Shown here: positions 8,267 through 19,167 of the stretch, piece by piece
Numbering within the stretch: position 1 is the first letter of the stretch
How the letters are laid out: each line of letters opens with the position of its first letter
Assembly (NCBI RefSeq): GCF_902498915.1
Contig: NZ_CABVLQ010000001.1
From: Escherichia ruysiae
Lineage (GTDB): Bacteria; Pseudomonadota; Gammaproteobacteria; Enterobacterales; Enterobacteriaceae
Direction: 5' to 3' (one strand)
Length of the DNA stretch: 64,000 nucleotides
Program-made: the position numbers and the translations under genes
Notes under the pieces: generated by a model
The model's database searches: none
What the model saw: only the letters and a program-made list of their open reading frames with translations
Told to the model about the DNA's origin: nothing

Positions 8267-10148
8267 ATTCGAAACCACTTTTGCAGATCTGGGCCTGAAG
8301 GCTCCTATCCTTGAAGCCCTTAACGATCTGGGTTACGAAAAACCATCTCCAATTCAGGCAGAGTGTATTCCACATCTGCTGAATGGCCGCGACGTTCTGG
8401 GTATGGCCCAGACGGGGAGCGGAAAAACTGCAGCATTCTCTTTACCTCTGTTGCAGAATCTTGATCCTGAGCTGAAAGCACCACAGATTCTGGTGCTGGC
8501 ACCGACCCGCGAACTGGCGGTACAGGTTGCTGAAGCAATGACGGATTTCTCTAAACACATGCGCGGCGTAAACGTGGTTGCCCTTTACGGCGGCCAGCGT
8601 TATGACGTGCAATTACGCGCCCTGCGTCAGGGGCCGCAGATCGTTGTCGGTACTCCGGGCCGTCTGCTGGACCACCTGAAACGTGGCACTCTGGATCTCT
8701 CTAAACTGAGCGGTCTGGTTCTGGATGAAGCTGACGAAATGCTGCGCATGGGCTTCATTGAAGACGTTGAAACCATTATGGCGCAGATCCCGGAAGGTCA
8801 TCAGACCGCTCTGTTCTCCGCCACTATGCCGGAAGCGATTCGTCGCATTACCCGCCGCTTTATGAAAGAGCCGCAGGAAGTGCGTATTCAGTCCAGCGTG
8901 ACTACCCGTCCTGACATCAGCCAAAGCTACTGGACTGTCTGGGGTATGCGTAAAAACGAAGCACTGGTACGTTTCCTGGAAGCGGAAGATTTTGATGCGG
9001 CGATTATCTTCGTTCGTACCAAAAATGCGACTCTGGAAGTGGCTGAAGCCCTTGAGCGTAACGGCTACAACAGCGCCGCGCTGAACGGTGACATGAACCA
9101 GGCGCTGCGTGAGCAGACTCTGGAACGCCTGAAAGATGGTCGTCTGGATATCCTGATTGCGACCGACGTTGCGGCTCGTGGCCTGGACGTTGAGCGTATC
9201 AGCCTGGTGGTTAACTACGATATCCCGATGGATTCTGAGTCTTACGTTCACCGTATCGGTCGTACCGGTCGTGCGGGTCGTGCTGGCCGCGCGCTGCTGT
9301 TCGTTGAGAACCGCGAGCGTCGTCTGCTGCGCAACATTGAACGTACTATGAAGCTGACCATTCCAGAAGTAGAACTGCCGAACGCAGAACTGCTGGGCAA
9401 ACGCCGTCTGGAAAAATTTGCCGCTAAAGTACAACAGCAGCTGGAAAGCAGCGATCTGGATCAATACCGTGCACTGCTGAGCAAAATTCAGCCGACTGCA
9501 GAAGGTGAAGAACTGGATCTCGAAACTCTGGCAGCCGCACTGCTGAAAATGGCACAGGGTGAACGTACTCTGATTGTTCCGCCAGATGCGCCGATGCGTC
9601 CGAAACGTGAATTCCGTGACCGTGATGACCGTGGTCCGCGCGATCGTAACGACCGTGGCCCGCGTGGCGACCGTGAAGATCGTCCCCGTCGTGAACGTCG
9701 TGATGTTGGCGACATGCAGCTGTACCGCATTGAAGTGGGCCGCGATGATGGTGTTGAAGTTCGTCATATCGTTGGCGCGATTGCTAACGAAGGCGACATC
9801 AGCAGCCGTTACATCGGTAACATCAAGCTGTTTGCTTCTCACTCCACCATCGAACTGCCGAAAGGTATGCCGGGTGAAGTACTGCAACACTTTACGCGTA
9901 CTCGCATTCTCAACAAACCGATGAACATGCAGTTGCTGGGCGATGCACAGCCGCATACTGGCGGAGAGCGTCGTGGCGGTGGTCGTGGTTTCAGTGGCGA
10001 ACGTCGTGAAGGCGGTCGTAACTTCAGCGGTGAACGCCGTGAAGGTGGTCGTGGTGATGGTCGTCGTTTTAGCGGCGAACGTCGTGAAGGCCGCGCACCG
10101 CGTCGTGATGACTCTACCGGTCGTCGTCGTTTCGGTGGTGATGCGTAA
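8259..10148 (+). CDS. deaD: ATP-dependent RNA helicase DeaD (CsdA)
   Basis: Cold-shock DEAD-box helicase that acts in 50S assembly and mRNA decay at low temperature. The ATG at 8259 gives 629 residues, the E. coli length; the open frame extends 22 codons upstream but that extension is not family sequence and overlaps yrbN. Motifs present: Q motif, AQTGSGKT (50-57), PTREL, DEADEM, SAT, and [11 protein letters not shown]. The long C-terminal part ends in repeated [12 protein letters not shown] RGG-like segments that bind RNA. A rho-independent terminator follows. Confidence 0.98.
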
Positions 10149-10173
10149 TCATCGCTGAACAGCGAAAACAATC

Positions 10174-10191
10174 TGTAAAATAATATATACA
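10174..10191 (+). promoter_or_regulatory. TyrR box upstream of mtr
   Basis: TGTAAA-ATAATA-TATACA matches the TyrR palindrome TGTAAA-N6-TTTACA with one mismatch. TyrR is known to activate E. coli mtr with Phe or Tyr. The box lies between the deaD stop and the deaD terminator. Confidence 0.75.
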
Positions 10192-10222
10192 GCCCCGATT
10201 TTAACAATCGGGGCTTTTTTTC
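10189..10222 (+). terminator. deaD intrinsic terminator
   Basis: AGCCCCGATT-TTAAC-AATCGGGGCT followed by a T run: a perfect 10-bp stem and U tail about 40 bp after the deaD stop. Confidence 0.95.
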
Positions 10223-10230
10223 TGTCTTTT

Positions 10231-10248
10231 GTACTCGCGTACTGGTAC
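10231..10248 (+). promoter_or_regulatory. TrpR operator of mtr
   Basis: GTACTCGCGTACTGGTAC resembles the TrpR operator (GTACTAGTT-type half sites) and sits at the mtr promoter, which TrpR-tryptophan represses in E. coli. Confidence 0.7.
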
Positions 10249-10301
10249 AGTGCAACACATAACAACGCAGTCGCACTATTTTTCACTGGAGAGAAGCCCT
10301 T

Positions 10302-11546
10302 ATGGCAACACTAACCACCACCCAAACGTCACCGTCGCTGCTTGGCGGCGTGGTGATTATCGGCGGCACCATTATTGGCGCAGGAATGTTTTCTCTGCCT
10401 GTGGTCATGTCCGGTGCGTGGTTCTTCTGGTCAATGGCGGCGCTAATCTTCACCTGGTTTTGTATGCTGCATTCCGGTTTGATGATTCTGGAAGCTAACC
10501 TCAATTATCGAATCGGTTCGAGCTTTGACACCATCACCAAAGATTTGCTGGGCAAAGGCTGGAACGTGGTCAACGGCATTTCCATTGCCTTTGTGCTCTA
10601 TATCCTGACTTACGCTTATATTTCTGCCAGTGGTTCGATTCTGCATCACACCTTCGCAGAGATGTCGCTAAATGTGCCTGCACGGGCGGCGGGATTTGGT
10701 TTTGCACTGCTGGTAGCGTTCGTGGTGTGGTTGAGCACTAAAGCTGTCAGCCGCATGACGGCGATTGTGCTGGGGGCGAAAGTCATTACGTTTTTCCTCA
10801 CTTTCGGCAGCCTGCTGGGGCATGTACAGCCTGCGACATTGTTCAACGTCGCTGAAAGGAATGCGTCCTATGCACCGTATCTGTTGATGACCCTGCCGTT
10901 CTGCCTGGCATCGTTTGGTTATCACGGTAACGTGCCGAGCCTGATGAAGTATTACGGCAAAGACCCGAAAACCATCGTGAAATGCCTGGTGTACGGTACG
11001 CTGATGGCGCTGGCGCTGTATACCATCTGGTTGCTGGCGACGATGGGTAACATCCCACGTCCGGAGTTTATCGGCATCGCAGAGAAGGGCGGCAATATAG
11101 ATGTGCTGGTACAGGCATTAAGTAGCGTGCTGAACAGCCGTAGTCTGGATCTGCTGCTGGTGGTGTTCTCTAACTTTGCGGTAGCGAGTTCATTCCTCGG
11201 CGTAACGCTTGGTCTGTTCGATTATCTGGCAGATCTGTTTGGTTTCGACGACTCGGCTCTGGGTCGCTTTAAAACGGCTCTGTTGACCTTTGCACCACCT
11301 GTTGTGGGTGGCCTGCTGTTCCCGAACGGATTCCTGTATGCCATTGGTTATGCTGGCTTAGCGGCTACCATCTGGGCGGCAATTGTTCCGGCGCTGCTGG
11401 CTCGCGCATCGCGTAAACGCTTCGGTAGCCCGAAATTCCGCGTCTGGGGCGGCAAGCCGATGATTGTCCTGATTCTGGTGTTTGGCATTGGCAATGCTCT
11501 GATCCATATTTTATCGAGCTTTAATTTGCTGCCGGTGTATCAGTAA
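10302..11546 (+). CDS. mtr: Tryptophan-specific permease Mtr
   Basis: High-affinity tryptophan:H+ symporter of the hydroxy/aromatic amino acid permease family in the inner membrane. 414 residues with about 11 hydrophobic helices. The first membrane segment holds the family signature GGTIIGAGMFSLP. TyrR and TrpR sites lie upstream. Two other members of the same family (tdcC, cyuP) are in this window. Confidence 0.97.
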   Translation: MATLTTTQTSPSLLGGVVIIGGTIIGAGMFSLPVVMSGAWFFWSMAALIFTWFCMLHSGLMILEANLNYRIGSSFDTITKDLLGKGWNVVNGISIAFVLYILTYAYISASGSILHHTFAEMSLNVPARAAGFGFALLVAFVVWLSTKAVSRMTAIVLGAKVITFFLTFGSLLGHVQPATLFNVAERNASYAPYLLMTLPFCLASFGYHGNVPSLMKYYGKDPKTIVKCLVYGTLMALALYTIWLLATMGNIPRPEFIGIAEKGGNIDVLVQALSSVLNSRSLDLLLVVFSNFAVASSFLGVTLGLFDYLADLFGFDDSALGRFKTALLTFAPPVVGGLLFPNGFLYAIGYAGLAATIWAAIVPALLARASRKRFGSPKFRVWGGKPMIVLILVFGIGNALIHILSSFNLLPVYQ

Positions 11547-11547
11547 G

Positions 11548-11605
11548 GGTGAGGTCTGATGCCCTCACCCTAACCCTCTCCCACAGGGAGAGGGGACTGC
11601 CCGGC
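11548..11605. terminator. Repeat-derived hairpin between mtr and yhbW
   Basis: GGGTGAGG...CCTCACCC followed by CCCTCTCCC...GGGAGAGGGG forms two stacked hairpins between converging genes. The CCCTCACCCTAACCCTCTCC core is a common enterobacterial intergenic repeat (boxC-like) and may terminate from both sides. Confidence 0.6.
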
Positions 11606-11618
11606 GCGGAAAATGCAC

Positions 11619-12626
11619 TTACCCCAACAACTCCTCCTTCACATCCATCGCCAGCTCAAACGAATGCAGGCGCGCCTGGTGGTCGAAAATCTGCCCGTTA
11701 ACCATAATCTCATCGGCGTCGGTTTCGCGCAGGATCGACTGCAAGCCATGACGCACTTTCGCTTTATCACCTACCAACGACATACTCAGCGCCTGCTGCA
11801 CGCCATACTGCTCGGACGGCGACCAGAACTGATCCATATTCTGAATCGGCGGCGGCAGTTGCCCGGTTTCGCCACGGCGCAGCTTCACAAAGGCTTGCTG
11901 CATTGAGGTAAACAGAAATTCGGCATCGCGGTTGCTGTCGGCGGCGATAATATTGATGCACACCATCGCGTATGGTTTCTCCAGCCGTGCCGACGGTTTG
12001 AAATTGCTGCGATAAAGATGCAGCGCCTGGAACAGCATATCCGGCGCGAAGTGTGAGGCAAACGCAAACGGTAGACCAAGCTGCGCCGCCAGTTGTGCGC
12101 TGTAGAGGCTGGAACCTAACAACCACACCGGGATTTTCTCGCCATAGCCCGGCACCGGGCGCACATGCGGATTGGGATCGCGGGCGTCAAACCAGTCCAC
12201 CAGCTCTGCAACATCACGGGGGAAATTATCAATATCGCCGCTCATATGGCGACGCAGTGCCATCATTGTCCGTTGATCGCTGCCCGGAGCACGACCCAGC
12301 CCCAAATCGATTCGCCCCGGATAGAGCGTATTGAGCGTGCCAAACTGTTCGGCAATCACCAACGGTGAGTGGTTAGGTAACATCACGCCGCCGGAACCCA
12401 GATGCAGCGTGGTGGTGTTCGCCGCCAGATAGCCAATTAACACCGATGTGGCAGCACTGGCAATGCCGGTCATATTGTGGTGTTCCGCCAGCCAGTAGCG
12501 ATGATAGCCGCGCTTTTCAGCCAGACGGGCGAGATCGAGAGAGTGGGAGAACGCTTCTCGTGCTGAAGAACCTTCGGGGATGGGAGCCAGATCGAGTAGC
12601 GAAAAAGGAATAGTTTTATCAGTCAT
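11619..12626 (-). CDS. yhbW: Luciferase-like monooxygenase family protein YhbW
   Basis: 335 residues of the bacterial luciferase/F420-type TIM-barrel superfamily: LLDLAPIPEGSS at the N-terminus, GVMLPNHSPLVIAEQFGTL and the GRIDLGLGRAPGSD block typical of the flavin-dependent branch. Substrate is not known. It is convergent with mtr and separate from the ubi genes upstream. Confidence 0.93.
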   Translation of the reverse strand: MTDKTIPFSLLDLAPIPEGSSAREAFSHSLDLARLAEKRGYHRYWLAEHHNMTGIASAATSVLIGYLAANTTTLHLGSGGVMLPNHSPLVIAEQFGTLNTLYPGRIDLGLGRAPGSDQRTMMALRRHMSGDIDNFPRDVAELVDWFDARDPNPHVRPVPGYGEKIPVWLLGSSLYSAQLAAQLGLPFAFASHFAPDMLFQALHLYRSNFKPSARLEKPYAMVCINIIAADSNRDAEFLFTSMQQAFVKLRRGETGQLPPPIQNMDQFWSPSEQYGVQQALSMSLVGDKAKVRHGLQSILRETDADEIMVNGQIFDHQARLHSFELAMDVKEELLG

Positions 12627-12706
12627 AACAGCTCACTTTGTTACCGATTAATCTTTAATACTGCATTAAAGAGTAGTTAAAGTTGTTAACAAAGTGAGCT
12701 ATTTAC

Positions 12707-13585
12707 TTACGCTTGCAGCTCCAGCCCAGCCAGCCGTCGCCAGTAGCCGTTACAATCGCTGTTTGCCGTCAATGGCAGTGGAGCAGCGCCATTTTCATTG
12801 GCGCGGAAGGCGTCGAGCATAGCGAAAGTGTCAGCACCCTGCGGCGACAGACGAACCACATCAACCAGCCCCTGCATGGATGCCAGCTCGTTACCGAGGT
12901 TGTAAACATAGCCGCTCATGGTCTGAATGCCGTTGAGCACAAACACTTGCTGATTCTCTTGCGACAGCACGTTGCGCCCGTTCGGATACTTAATGCAGCA
13001 GGTTTCGCACTCATCTTTCGGGCGGTCTTCCGAACGCGCGGTAAAGCAGCGGGCAGAGTACGCCAGAGGCAGATGACCGTAGCTCAGGACTTCCACTTCA
13101 AACTGGTTGCGAATGCCCAGCTCATCGCACTGATTGAGCAGATTCACCAGCCAGTCGCGGGAAAGCTCCACTGGCATACACCAGCGCATCATGCCCTGTT
13201 TGAGCAATATTTTCAGCGTCACCGCGTTGTAGCAGTTTAGCGCGTGCCCGGCGACGAACGGCAGTTTACGTTCAGCGCACATATTCACCACGCCGAGATC
13301 GCTGGCTTCAATCAGGAACTCACCATTCTCAACATAGCGTTTCAGTTCGCCCAGTTCGGAGGATGCCTGCACCAGCGCCAGCGTGGAGAGCACAATCTGC
13401 TTGCCACTCCCGGCGAGCGATTTTGCCATCTCCAGCCAGTCGCCAACTTTGGTTGCCCGACGCTTGCTGCACACGGCTTCACCGAGATAAATCACATCGG
13501 CGCTGCTGGTGGCGGCCTGCTGATAAAATTCTTCCAGCGTCTCTTTTGGCCAGTACCACAGCACCGGCCCTAAGGAATATTTCAT
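12707..13585 (-). CDS. ubiV: O2-independent ubiquinone biosynthesis protein UbiV
   Basis: Peptidase U32-like protein that forms a heterodimer with UbiU and carries a [4Fe-4S] cluster. Together with UbiT it allows the ring hydroxylations of ubiquinone synthesis without oxygen. 292 residues from the ATG at 13585 (an in-frame start six codons upstream at 13603 is less likely). Cys39 (GEAVCSKRR) and the CETCCIKYPNGR cluster supply the known iron-sulfur ligands. It follows ubiU by 8 bp. Confidence 0.95.
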   Translation of the reverse strand: MKYSLGPVLWYWPKETLEEFYQQAATSSADVIYLGEAVCSKRRATKVGDWLEMAKSLAGSGKQIVLSTLALVQASSELGELKRYVENGEFLIEASDLGVVNMCAERKLPFVAGHALNCYNAVTLKILLKQGMMRWCMPVELSRDWLVNLLNQCDELGIRNQFEVEVLSYGHLPLAYSARCFTARSEDRPKDECETCCIKYPNGRNVLSQENQQVFVLNGIQTMSGYVYNLGNELASMQGLVDVVRLSPQGADTFAMLDAFRANENGAAPLPLTANSDCNGYWRRLAGLELQA

Positions 13586-13593
13586 TGCTTTTC

Positions 13594-14589
13594 TCACTGC
13601 CATTTACGGTGATACGCGCCAAGGGTGGTTTGCGTGCCTTCGGACATCGACCCGAGCGTCTCCATCCACGCGCTTTGCGGTACGAAGTTTTGTGGATCGG
13701 CTTTACAACGGTCGATAGCCTGACGCCAGACTTTCGCCACCTGGCTGACATACGCCGGGCTACGCTGGCGGCCTTCAATTTTCACCGAAGCAATATTTGC
13801 CGCCATTAACTCTGGCAGTAGTTCCAGGGTATTGAGGCTGGTTGGTTCTTCCAGCGCGTGATAGCGTTCGCCGTCCACCAGATAACGCCCTTTACACAGC
13901 GTTGGATAACCCGCGTTTTCGCCGTCCTGATAACGGTCGATCAGCACTTCGTTAAGACGGGATTCCAGCCCCTGCGGCGTTTGTTGCCAGCGCACGAAGC
14001 GAGCCGGAGAACACGCACCGACGGTGTTGGGCGACTCACCTGTCAGATACGACGACAGATAGCAACGGCCTTCCGACATAATGCACAGGCTGCCGAAAGC
14101 GAACACTTCCAGTGGTACAGGCGTGACCCGCGCCAGTTGTTTCACCTGATGAATCGACAACACGCGCGGCAGCACCACGCGTGCAACGTCAAAATGGCGA
14201 TGATAAAAGTTAATCGCCTCTTCATTGGTCGCCGAAGCCTGCACCGATACGTGACGTTCAATATGCGGGTAACGCTCGGCGGCGTACTCCAGCATGGCGA
14301 GGTCGGCGAGGATCAGCGCGTCGGCACCCAGCTGCGCCGCCATATCCACGGCGCGCTGCCAGCGGGCGTAACCGTCCGGGTGCGCAAAAGTGTTAATCGC
14401 GATGTGAAGTTTGCGGCGATGTTGATGGACAAAACTCACCGCTTCCTGCAATTTTTTCTCGGTAAAGTTAAGGCCGGCGAAGTGGCGGGCATTGGTATCA
14501 TCTTTTAGCCCGATATAAACAGCATCTGCGCCGTTTTCGATGGCCGCCTTAAGCGCCGGGAGATTTCCGGCAGGGCAGAGCAGCTCCAT
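13594..14589 (-). CDS. ubiU: O2-independent ubiquinone biosynthesis protein UbiU
   Basis: 331 residues from MELLCPAGNLPALKAAIENG (start at 14589; nine extra codons to 14616 are open but not family sequence). U32-family fold with the signature SLCIMSEGRCYLSSYLTGES carrying cluster cysteines. First gene of the ubiUV operon and divergent from ubiT, so the three anaerobic genes share one control region (14590-14797). In E. coli this locus is Fnr-dependent; I did not find a strong Fnr palindrome by eye. Confidence 0.95.
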   Translation of the reverse strand: MELLCPAGNLPALKAAIENGADAVYIGLKDDTNARHFAGLNFTEKKLQEAVSFVHQHRRKLHIAINTFAHPDGYARWQRAVDMAAQLGADALILADLAMLEYAAERYPHIERHVSVQASATNEEAINFYHRHFDVARVVLPRVLSIHQVKQLARVTPVPLEVFAFGSLCIMSEGRCYLSSYLTGESPNTVGACSPARFVRWQQTPQGLESRLNEVLIDRYQDGENAGYPTLCKGRYLVDGERYHALEEPTSLNTLELLPELMAANIASVKIEGRQRSPAYVSQVAKVWRQAIDRCKADPQNFVPQSAWMETLGSMSEGTQTTLGAYHRKWQ

Positions 14590-14797
14590 AATTTTTCCTG
14601 AAGGTTGCGCTATCAAAGCGCAAAAATGTTAACGAACTGGGATTTTAGTTAACCTTGCTGCGACAATTTTTGATTTAAGGCAGTTAAAGTTGTATTGGTG
14701 GTAGCAGCAATTTCATATGGAATTGTTGATTTATACCGCTATGTTATTTTCCTGATATGGCAAAATAGGACGATTGTTGAAACAGGGAGTAAAACTC

Positions 14798-15322
14798 GTG
14801 TTGGATAAACTGCGTTCCCGTATTGTGCATTTGGGGCCATCTCTGTTGAGTGTACCGGTAAAACTGACGCCATTTGCGCTAAAACGCCAGGTTCTTGAGC
14901 AGGTCTTAAGCTGGCAATTCCGTCAGGCGCTGGACGACGGTGAGCTTGAGTTTCTTGAAGGCCGCTGGTTAAGTATTCATGTGCGTGATATTGACCTGCA
15001 ATGGTTTACCTCGGTGGTGAATGGCAAACTGGTTGTCAGCCAGAACGCGCAAGCTGATGTGAGTTTTAGTGCCGACGCCAGCGATCTGCTGATGATTGCG
15101 GCGCGTAAACAGGATCCGGATACGCTCTTCTTCCAGCGTCGACTGGTGATTGAAGGCGATACGGAGCTGGGGCTGTATGTGAAAAACCTGATGGACGCCA
15201 TTGAACTGGAGCAAATGCCGAAAGCCTTACGCATGATGCTGCTGCAACTGGCGGATTTTGTTGAGGCGGGAATGAAAACCACGCCTGAAACCAAACAGAC
15301 ATCGGTAGGTGAACCATGCTAA
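14798..15322 (+). CDS. ubiT: SCP2-domain ubiquinone accessory factor UbiT
   Basis: 174 residues from the GTG at 14798, which follows GGGAGTAAAACTC; TTG codons at 14774/14777 would add eight residues. The SCP2 sterol-carrier fold (about 45-150) binds hydrophobic quinone intermediates, working with UbiUV under anoxia. Its TGA overlaps yhbS by 7 bp, so the two are probably co-translated. Confidence 0.93.
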   Translation: MLDKLRSRIVHLGPSLLSVPVKLTPFALKRQVLEQVLSWQFRQALDDGELEFLEGRWLSIHVRDIDLQWFTSVVNGKLVVSQNAQADVSFSADASDLLMIAARKQDPDTLFFQRRLVIEGDTELGLYVKNLMDAIELEQMPKALRMMLLQLADFVEAGMKTTPETKQTSVGEPC

Positions 15323-15819
15323 TTCGAGTAGAAATTCCCATTGATGCGCCGGGTATTGATGCCCTGCTGCGTCGTTCATTCGAAAGCGATGCGGAAGCGA
15401 AGCTGGTTCACGATCTGCGTGAAGATGGCTTTCTGACGCTGGGGCTGGTGGCGACAGATGACGAAGGTCAGGTCATTGGCTATGTGGCATTTAGTCCTGT
15501 TGATGTGCAGGGCGAAGACCTGCAATGGGTCGGCATGGCACCGTTGGCGGTTGATGAAAAATACCGTGGACAGGGGCTGGCACGCCAACTGGTCTATGAA
15601 GGACTCGATTCGCTTAATGAGTTCGGCTATGCCGCAGTGGTGACGCTGGGCGATCCGGCGCTGTACAGTCGTTTCGGCTTTGAACTGGCGGCGCATCACG
15701 ATCTGCGTTGCCGCTGGCCGGGCACTGAAAGCGCCTTCCAGGTACATCGTTTAGCGGATGACGCGCTGAATGGCGTTACCGGCCTGGTTGAGTATCACGA
15801 GCATTTCAATCGCTTTTAA
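15316..15819 (+). CDS. yhbS: GNAT-family N-acetyltransferase YhbS
   Basis: 167 residues with the GNAT acetyl-CoA binding motif (VDEKYRGQGLARQLVYEGL) and the downstream GDPALYSRFGFE block. The acceptor is not established. It overlaps the end of ubiT and converges on yhbQ with a 14-bp 3' overlap. Confidence 0.93.
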   Translation: MLIRVEIPIDAPGIDALLRRSFESDAEAKLVHDLREDGFLTLGLVATDDEGQVIGYVAFSPVDVQGEDLQWVGMAPLAVDEKYRGQGLARQLVYEGLDSLNEFGYAAVVTLGDPALYSRFGFELAAHHDLRCRWPGTESAFQVHRLADDALNGVTGLVEYHEHFNRF

Positions 15820-16108
15820 TCTTTGGGGTTTGCAGGCTGCTCAACAGCTCTGCAAACCCTGCGCCTTCCGCTACCAGACGCTCTTTTTGCCGTTTGGTCA
15901 GTTGCTTAACGCGATATTCCGCCCGTAACGCCAGCGAACGATCGCCCACTGGCGCAGAAAACGCCAGCGTCAGTTCACCTTTCCCACGCAGTGCTTTCGC
16001 CCCTTTACCGCTCTGGTGCTGCTGATAGCGACGTTCGACATCCGTGGTAATCCCGGTGTAAAGCTTATTATCGGCGGTACGAATCAAATAGAGATACCAG
16101 GGTGTCAT
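15806..16108 (-). CDS. yhbQ: GIY-YIG domain protein YhbQ
   Basis: 100 residues of the UPF0213 single-domain GIY-YIG family: WYLYLIRTADNKLYTGIT carries the GIY-YIG-like pair and ERRYQQHQSGKGAK the conserved second motif. E. coli YhbQ has been linked to nuclease activity. Its 3' end overlaps yhbS; it is divergent from yhbP. Confidence 0.92.
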   Translation of the reverse strand: MTPWYLYLIRTADNKLYTGITTDVERRYQQHQSGKGAKALRGKGELTLAFSAPVGDRSLALRAEYRVKQLTKRQKERLVAEGAGFAELLSSLQTPKIKSD

Positions 16109-16158
16109 CGTCTGCGTCGCATGTTAAGGTCAGGCCAACAGTATAAAAGAGAACAGCA

Positions 16159-16581
16159 ATGGAAACACTCACCGCCATCAGCCGTTGGCTGGCAAAACAA
16201 CATGTTGTCACCTGGTGTGTGCAGCAGGAAGGGGAACTGTGGTGCGCCAATGCCTTTTATCTTTTTGATGCACAGAAAGTCGCCTTCTACATTTTGACGG
16301 AAGAAAAAACGCGTCACGCGCAGATGAGCGGATCGCAGGCGGCTGTTGCTGGAACGGTAAACGGTCAGCCGAAAACAGTAGCGTTAATTCGTGGCGTGCA
16401 ATTTAAAGGTGAGATCCGCAAACTGGAAGGTGAGGAAAGCGACCTTGCGCGTCAGGCGTACAATCGCCGCTTTCCGGTTGCCAGAATGCTGTCGGCACCG
16501 GTTTGGGAAATCCGGCTCGATGAAATCAAATTCACCGACAACACGCTGGGCTTTGGTAAAAAAATAATTTGGTTACGTGAC

Positions 16582-16602
<21 letters not shown>
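16159..16602 (+). CDS. yhbP: UPF0306 family protein YhbP
   Basis: 147 residues with the fold expected of FMN-binding split-barrel (pyridoxamine-phosphate oxidase-like) proteins: HVVTWCVQQEGELWCANAFY, then KTVALIRGVQFKGEIRKLEG. Biochemical role unknown. The 3' end overlaps the convergent yhbO by 21 bp. Confidence 0.9.
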
Positions 16603-17123
<521 letters not shown>

Positions 17124-17124
17124 A

Positions 17125-17159
<35 letters not shown>

Positions 17160-17217
17160 ACGTAGACTATTAAGCCTGGTGCATGTACCGGGGAGTGCAA
17201 GGCGGACAATTCTGTAA

Positions 17218-17863
<646 letters not shown>

Positions 17864-17935
17864 TTATTCCCAAGGATTGATAGTGAGCGTAATATTCACG
17901 CGCTCAATTATCATAACTTATTCCTGGGGAATGCT

Positions 17936-18976
17936 ATGACTGGTCAGTCTTCATCTCAGGCGGCAACGCCCATTCAGTGGTGGAAACCCGCGCTTTTCTT
18001 TCTCGTTGTCATTGCCGGACTTTGGTATGTGAAATGGCAACCCTACTACGGCAAAGCGTTTACCGCCGCCGAAACCCACAGTATCGGTAAATCAATACTC
18101 GCGCAGGCGGATGCCAATCCGTGGCAGGCAGCGTGGGATTACGCGATGATCTATTTCCTCGCGGTATGGAAAGCGGCGGTGCTGGGGGTGATGCTTGGGT
18201 CGTTGATTCAGGTGCTGATTCCACGTGACTGGCTGCTGCGCACGCTGGGGCAATCCCGCTTTCGCGGAACTTTGCTGGGAACGCTGTTTTCGCTACCAGG
18301 TATGATGTGTACCTGCTGTGCGGCTCCGGTCGCGGCGGGGATGCGTCGCCAGCAAGTGTCGATGGGCGGTGCGCTGGCATTCTGGATGGGGAATCCGTTG
18401 TTAAACCCGGCGACGCTGGTGTTTATGGGGTTTGTTCTCGGCTGGGGCTTTGCGGCGATTCGTCTGGTTGCGGGGCTGGTGATGGTGTTGTTGATTGCGA
18501 CACTGGTGCAAAAATGGGTGCGTGAGACACCGCAAACGCAGGCACCGGTCGAAATTGACATGCCGGAAGCGCAGGGCGGATTTTTTAGCCGCTGGGGCAG
18601 GGCGCTGTGGACGCTGTTCTGGAGTACGATCCCGGTTTATATCCTTGCAGTACTGGCGTTGGGTGCCGCTCGCGTCTGGTTATTCCCCCATGCCGATGGC
18701 GCTGTTGATAACAGCCTGATGTGGGTAGTGGCGATGGCGGTAGCAGGATGCTTGTTTGTCATTCCGACGGCGGCAGAAATTCCAATTGTGCAAACGATGA
18801 TGCTGGCAGGTATGGGAACTGCTCCGGCGCTGGCATTGTTGATGACGCTCCCGGCGGTAAGTTTGCCGTCGCTGATAATGTTGCGTAAAGCGTTTCCGGC
18901 GAAAGCCTTATGGCTGACGGGGGCGATGGTGGCAGTGTCAGGCGTGATTGTCGGCGGGCTGGCGCTGTTGTTCTAA
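17936..18976 (+). CDS. yraQ: DUF318/ArsP-like inner-membrane permease YraQ
   Basis: 346 residues with about eight membrane segments. The family block MMCTCCAAPVAAGMRRQQVS contains closely spaced cysteines followed by GNPLLNPATLVFMGFVLGW. The same permease family includes ArsP exporters of trivalent organoarsenicals, where the paired cysteines bind the metalloid, so metal or metalloid efflux is a possible role; this is inference. Followed by four REP units. Confidence 0.9.
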   Translation: MTGQSSSQAATPIQWWKPALFFLVVIAGLWYVKWQPYYGKAFTAAETHSIGKSILAQADANPWQAAWDYAMIYFLAVWKAAVLGVMLGSLIQVLIPRDWLLRTLGQSRFRGTLLGTLFSLPGMMCTCCAAPVAAGMRRQQVSMGGALAFWMGNPLLNPATLVFMGFVLGWGFAAIRLVAGLVMVLLIATLVQKWVRETPQTQAPVEIDMPEAQGGFFSRWGRALWTLFWSTIPVYILAVLALGAARVWLFPHADGAVDNSLMWVVAMAVAGCLFVIPTAAEIPIVQTMMLAGMGTAPALALLMTLPAVSLPSLIMLRKAFPAKALWLTGAMVAVSGVIVGGLALLF

Positions 18977-18978
18977 AT

Positions 18979-19155
18979 ATGCCTGATGCGGCGCGAGCGC
19001 CTTATCCGGCCTACGTTTGTATCGTTGTAGGCCTGATAAGACGCGGCAAGCGTCGCATCAGGCAACGGCAGTCGGATGCGGCGTAAACGCCTTATCCGAC
19101 CTACGGTTTGCATCGTTGTTGGCCTGATAAGACGCGGCAAGCGTCGCATCAGACA
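18979..19155. repeat. BIME with four REP units between yraQ and dolP
   Basis: Alternating inverted REP units: GATGCGGCGCGAGCGCCTTA, then TAGGCCTGATAAGACGCGGC, then GATGCGGCGTAAACGCCTTA, then TGGCCTGATAAGACGCGGC. The second pair is a near copy of the first with the linker TTTGYATCGTTGT, i.e. a tandemly duplicated BIME between convergent genes. Confidence 0.93.
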
Positions 19156-19167
19156 TTACAAGGGCTG

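Noticed and set aside
8613..9956. 447-codon minus-strand frame opposite deaD
   Set aside because: Shadow of deaD codon bias; no motifs and no ribosome site.
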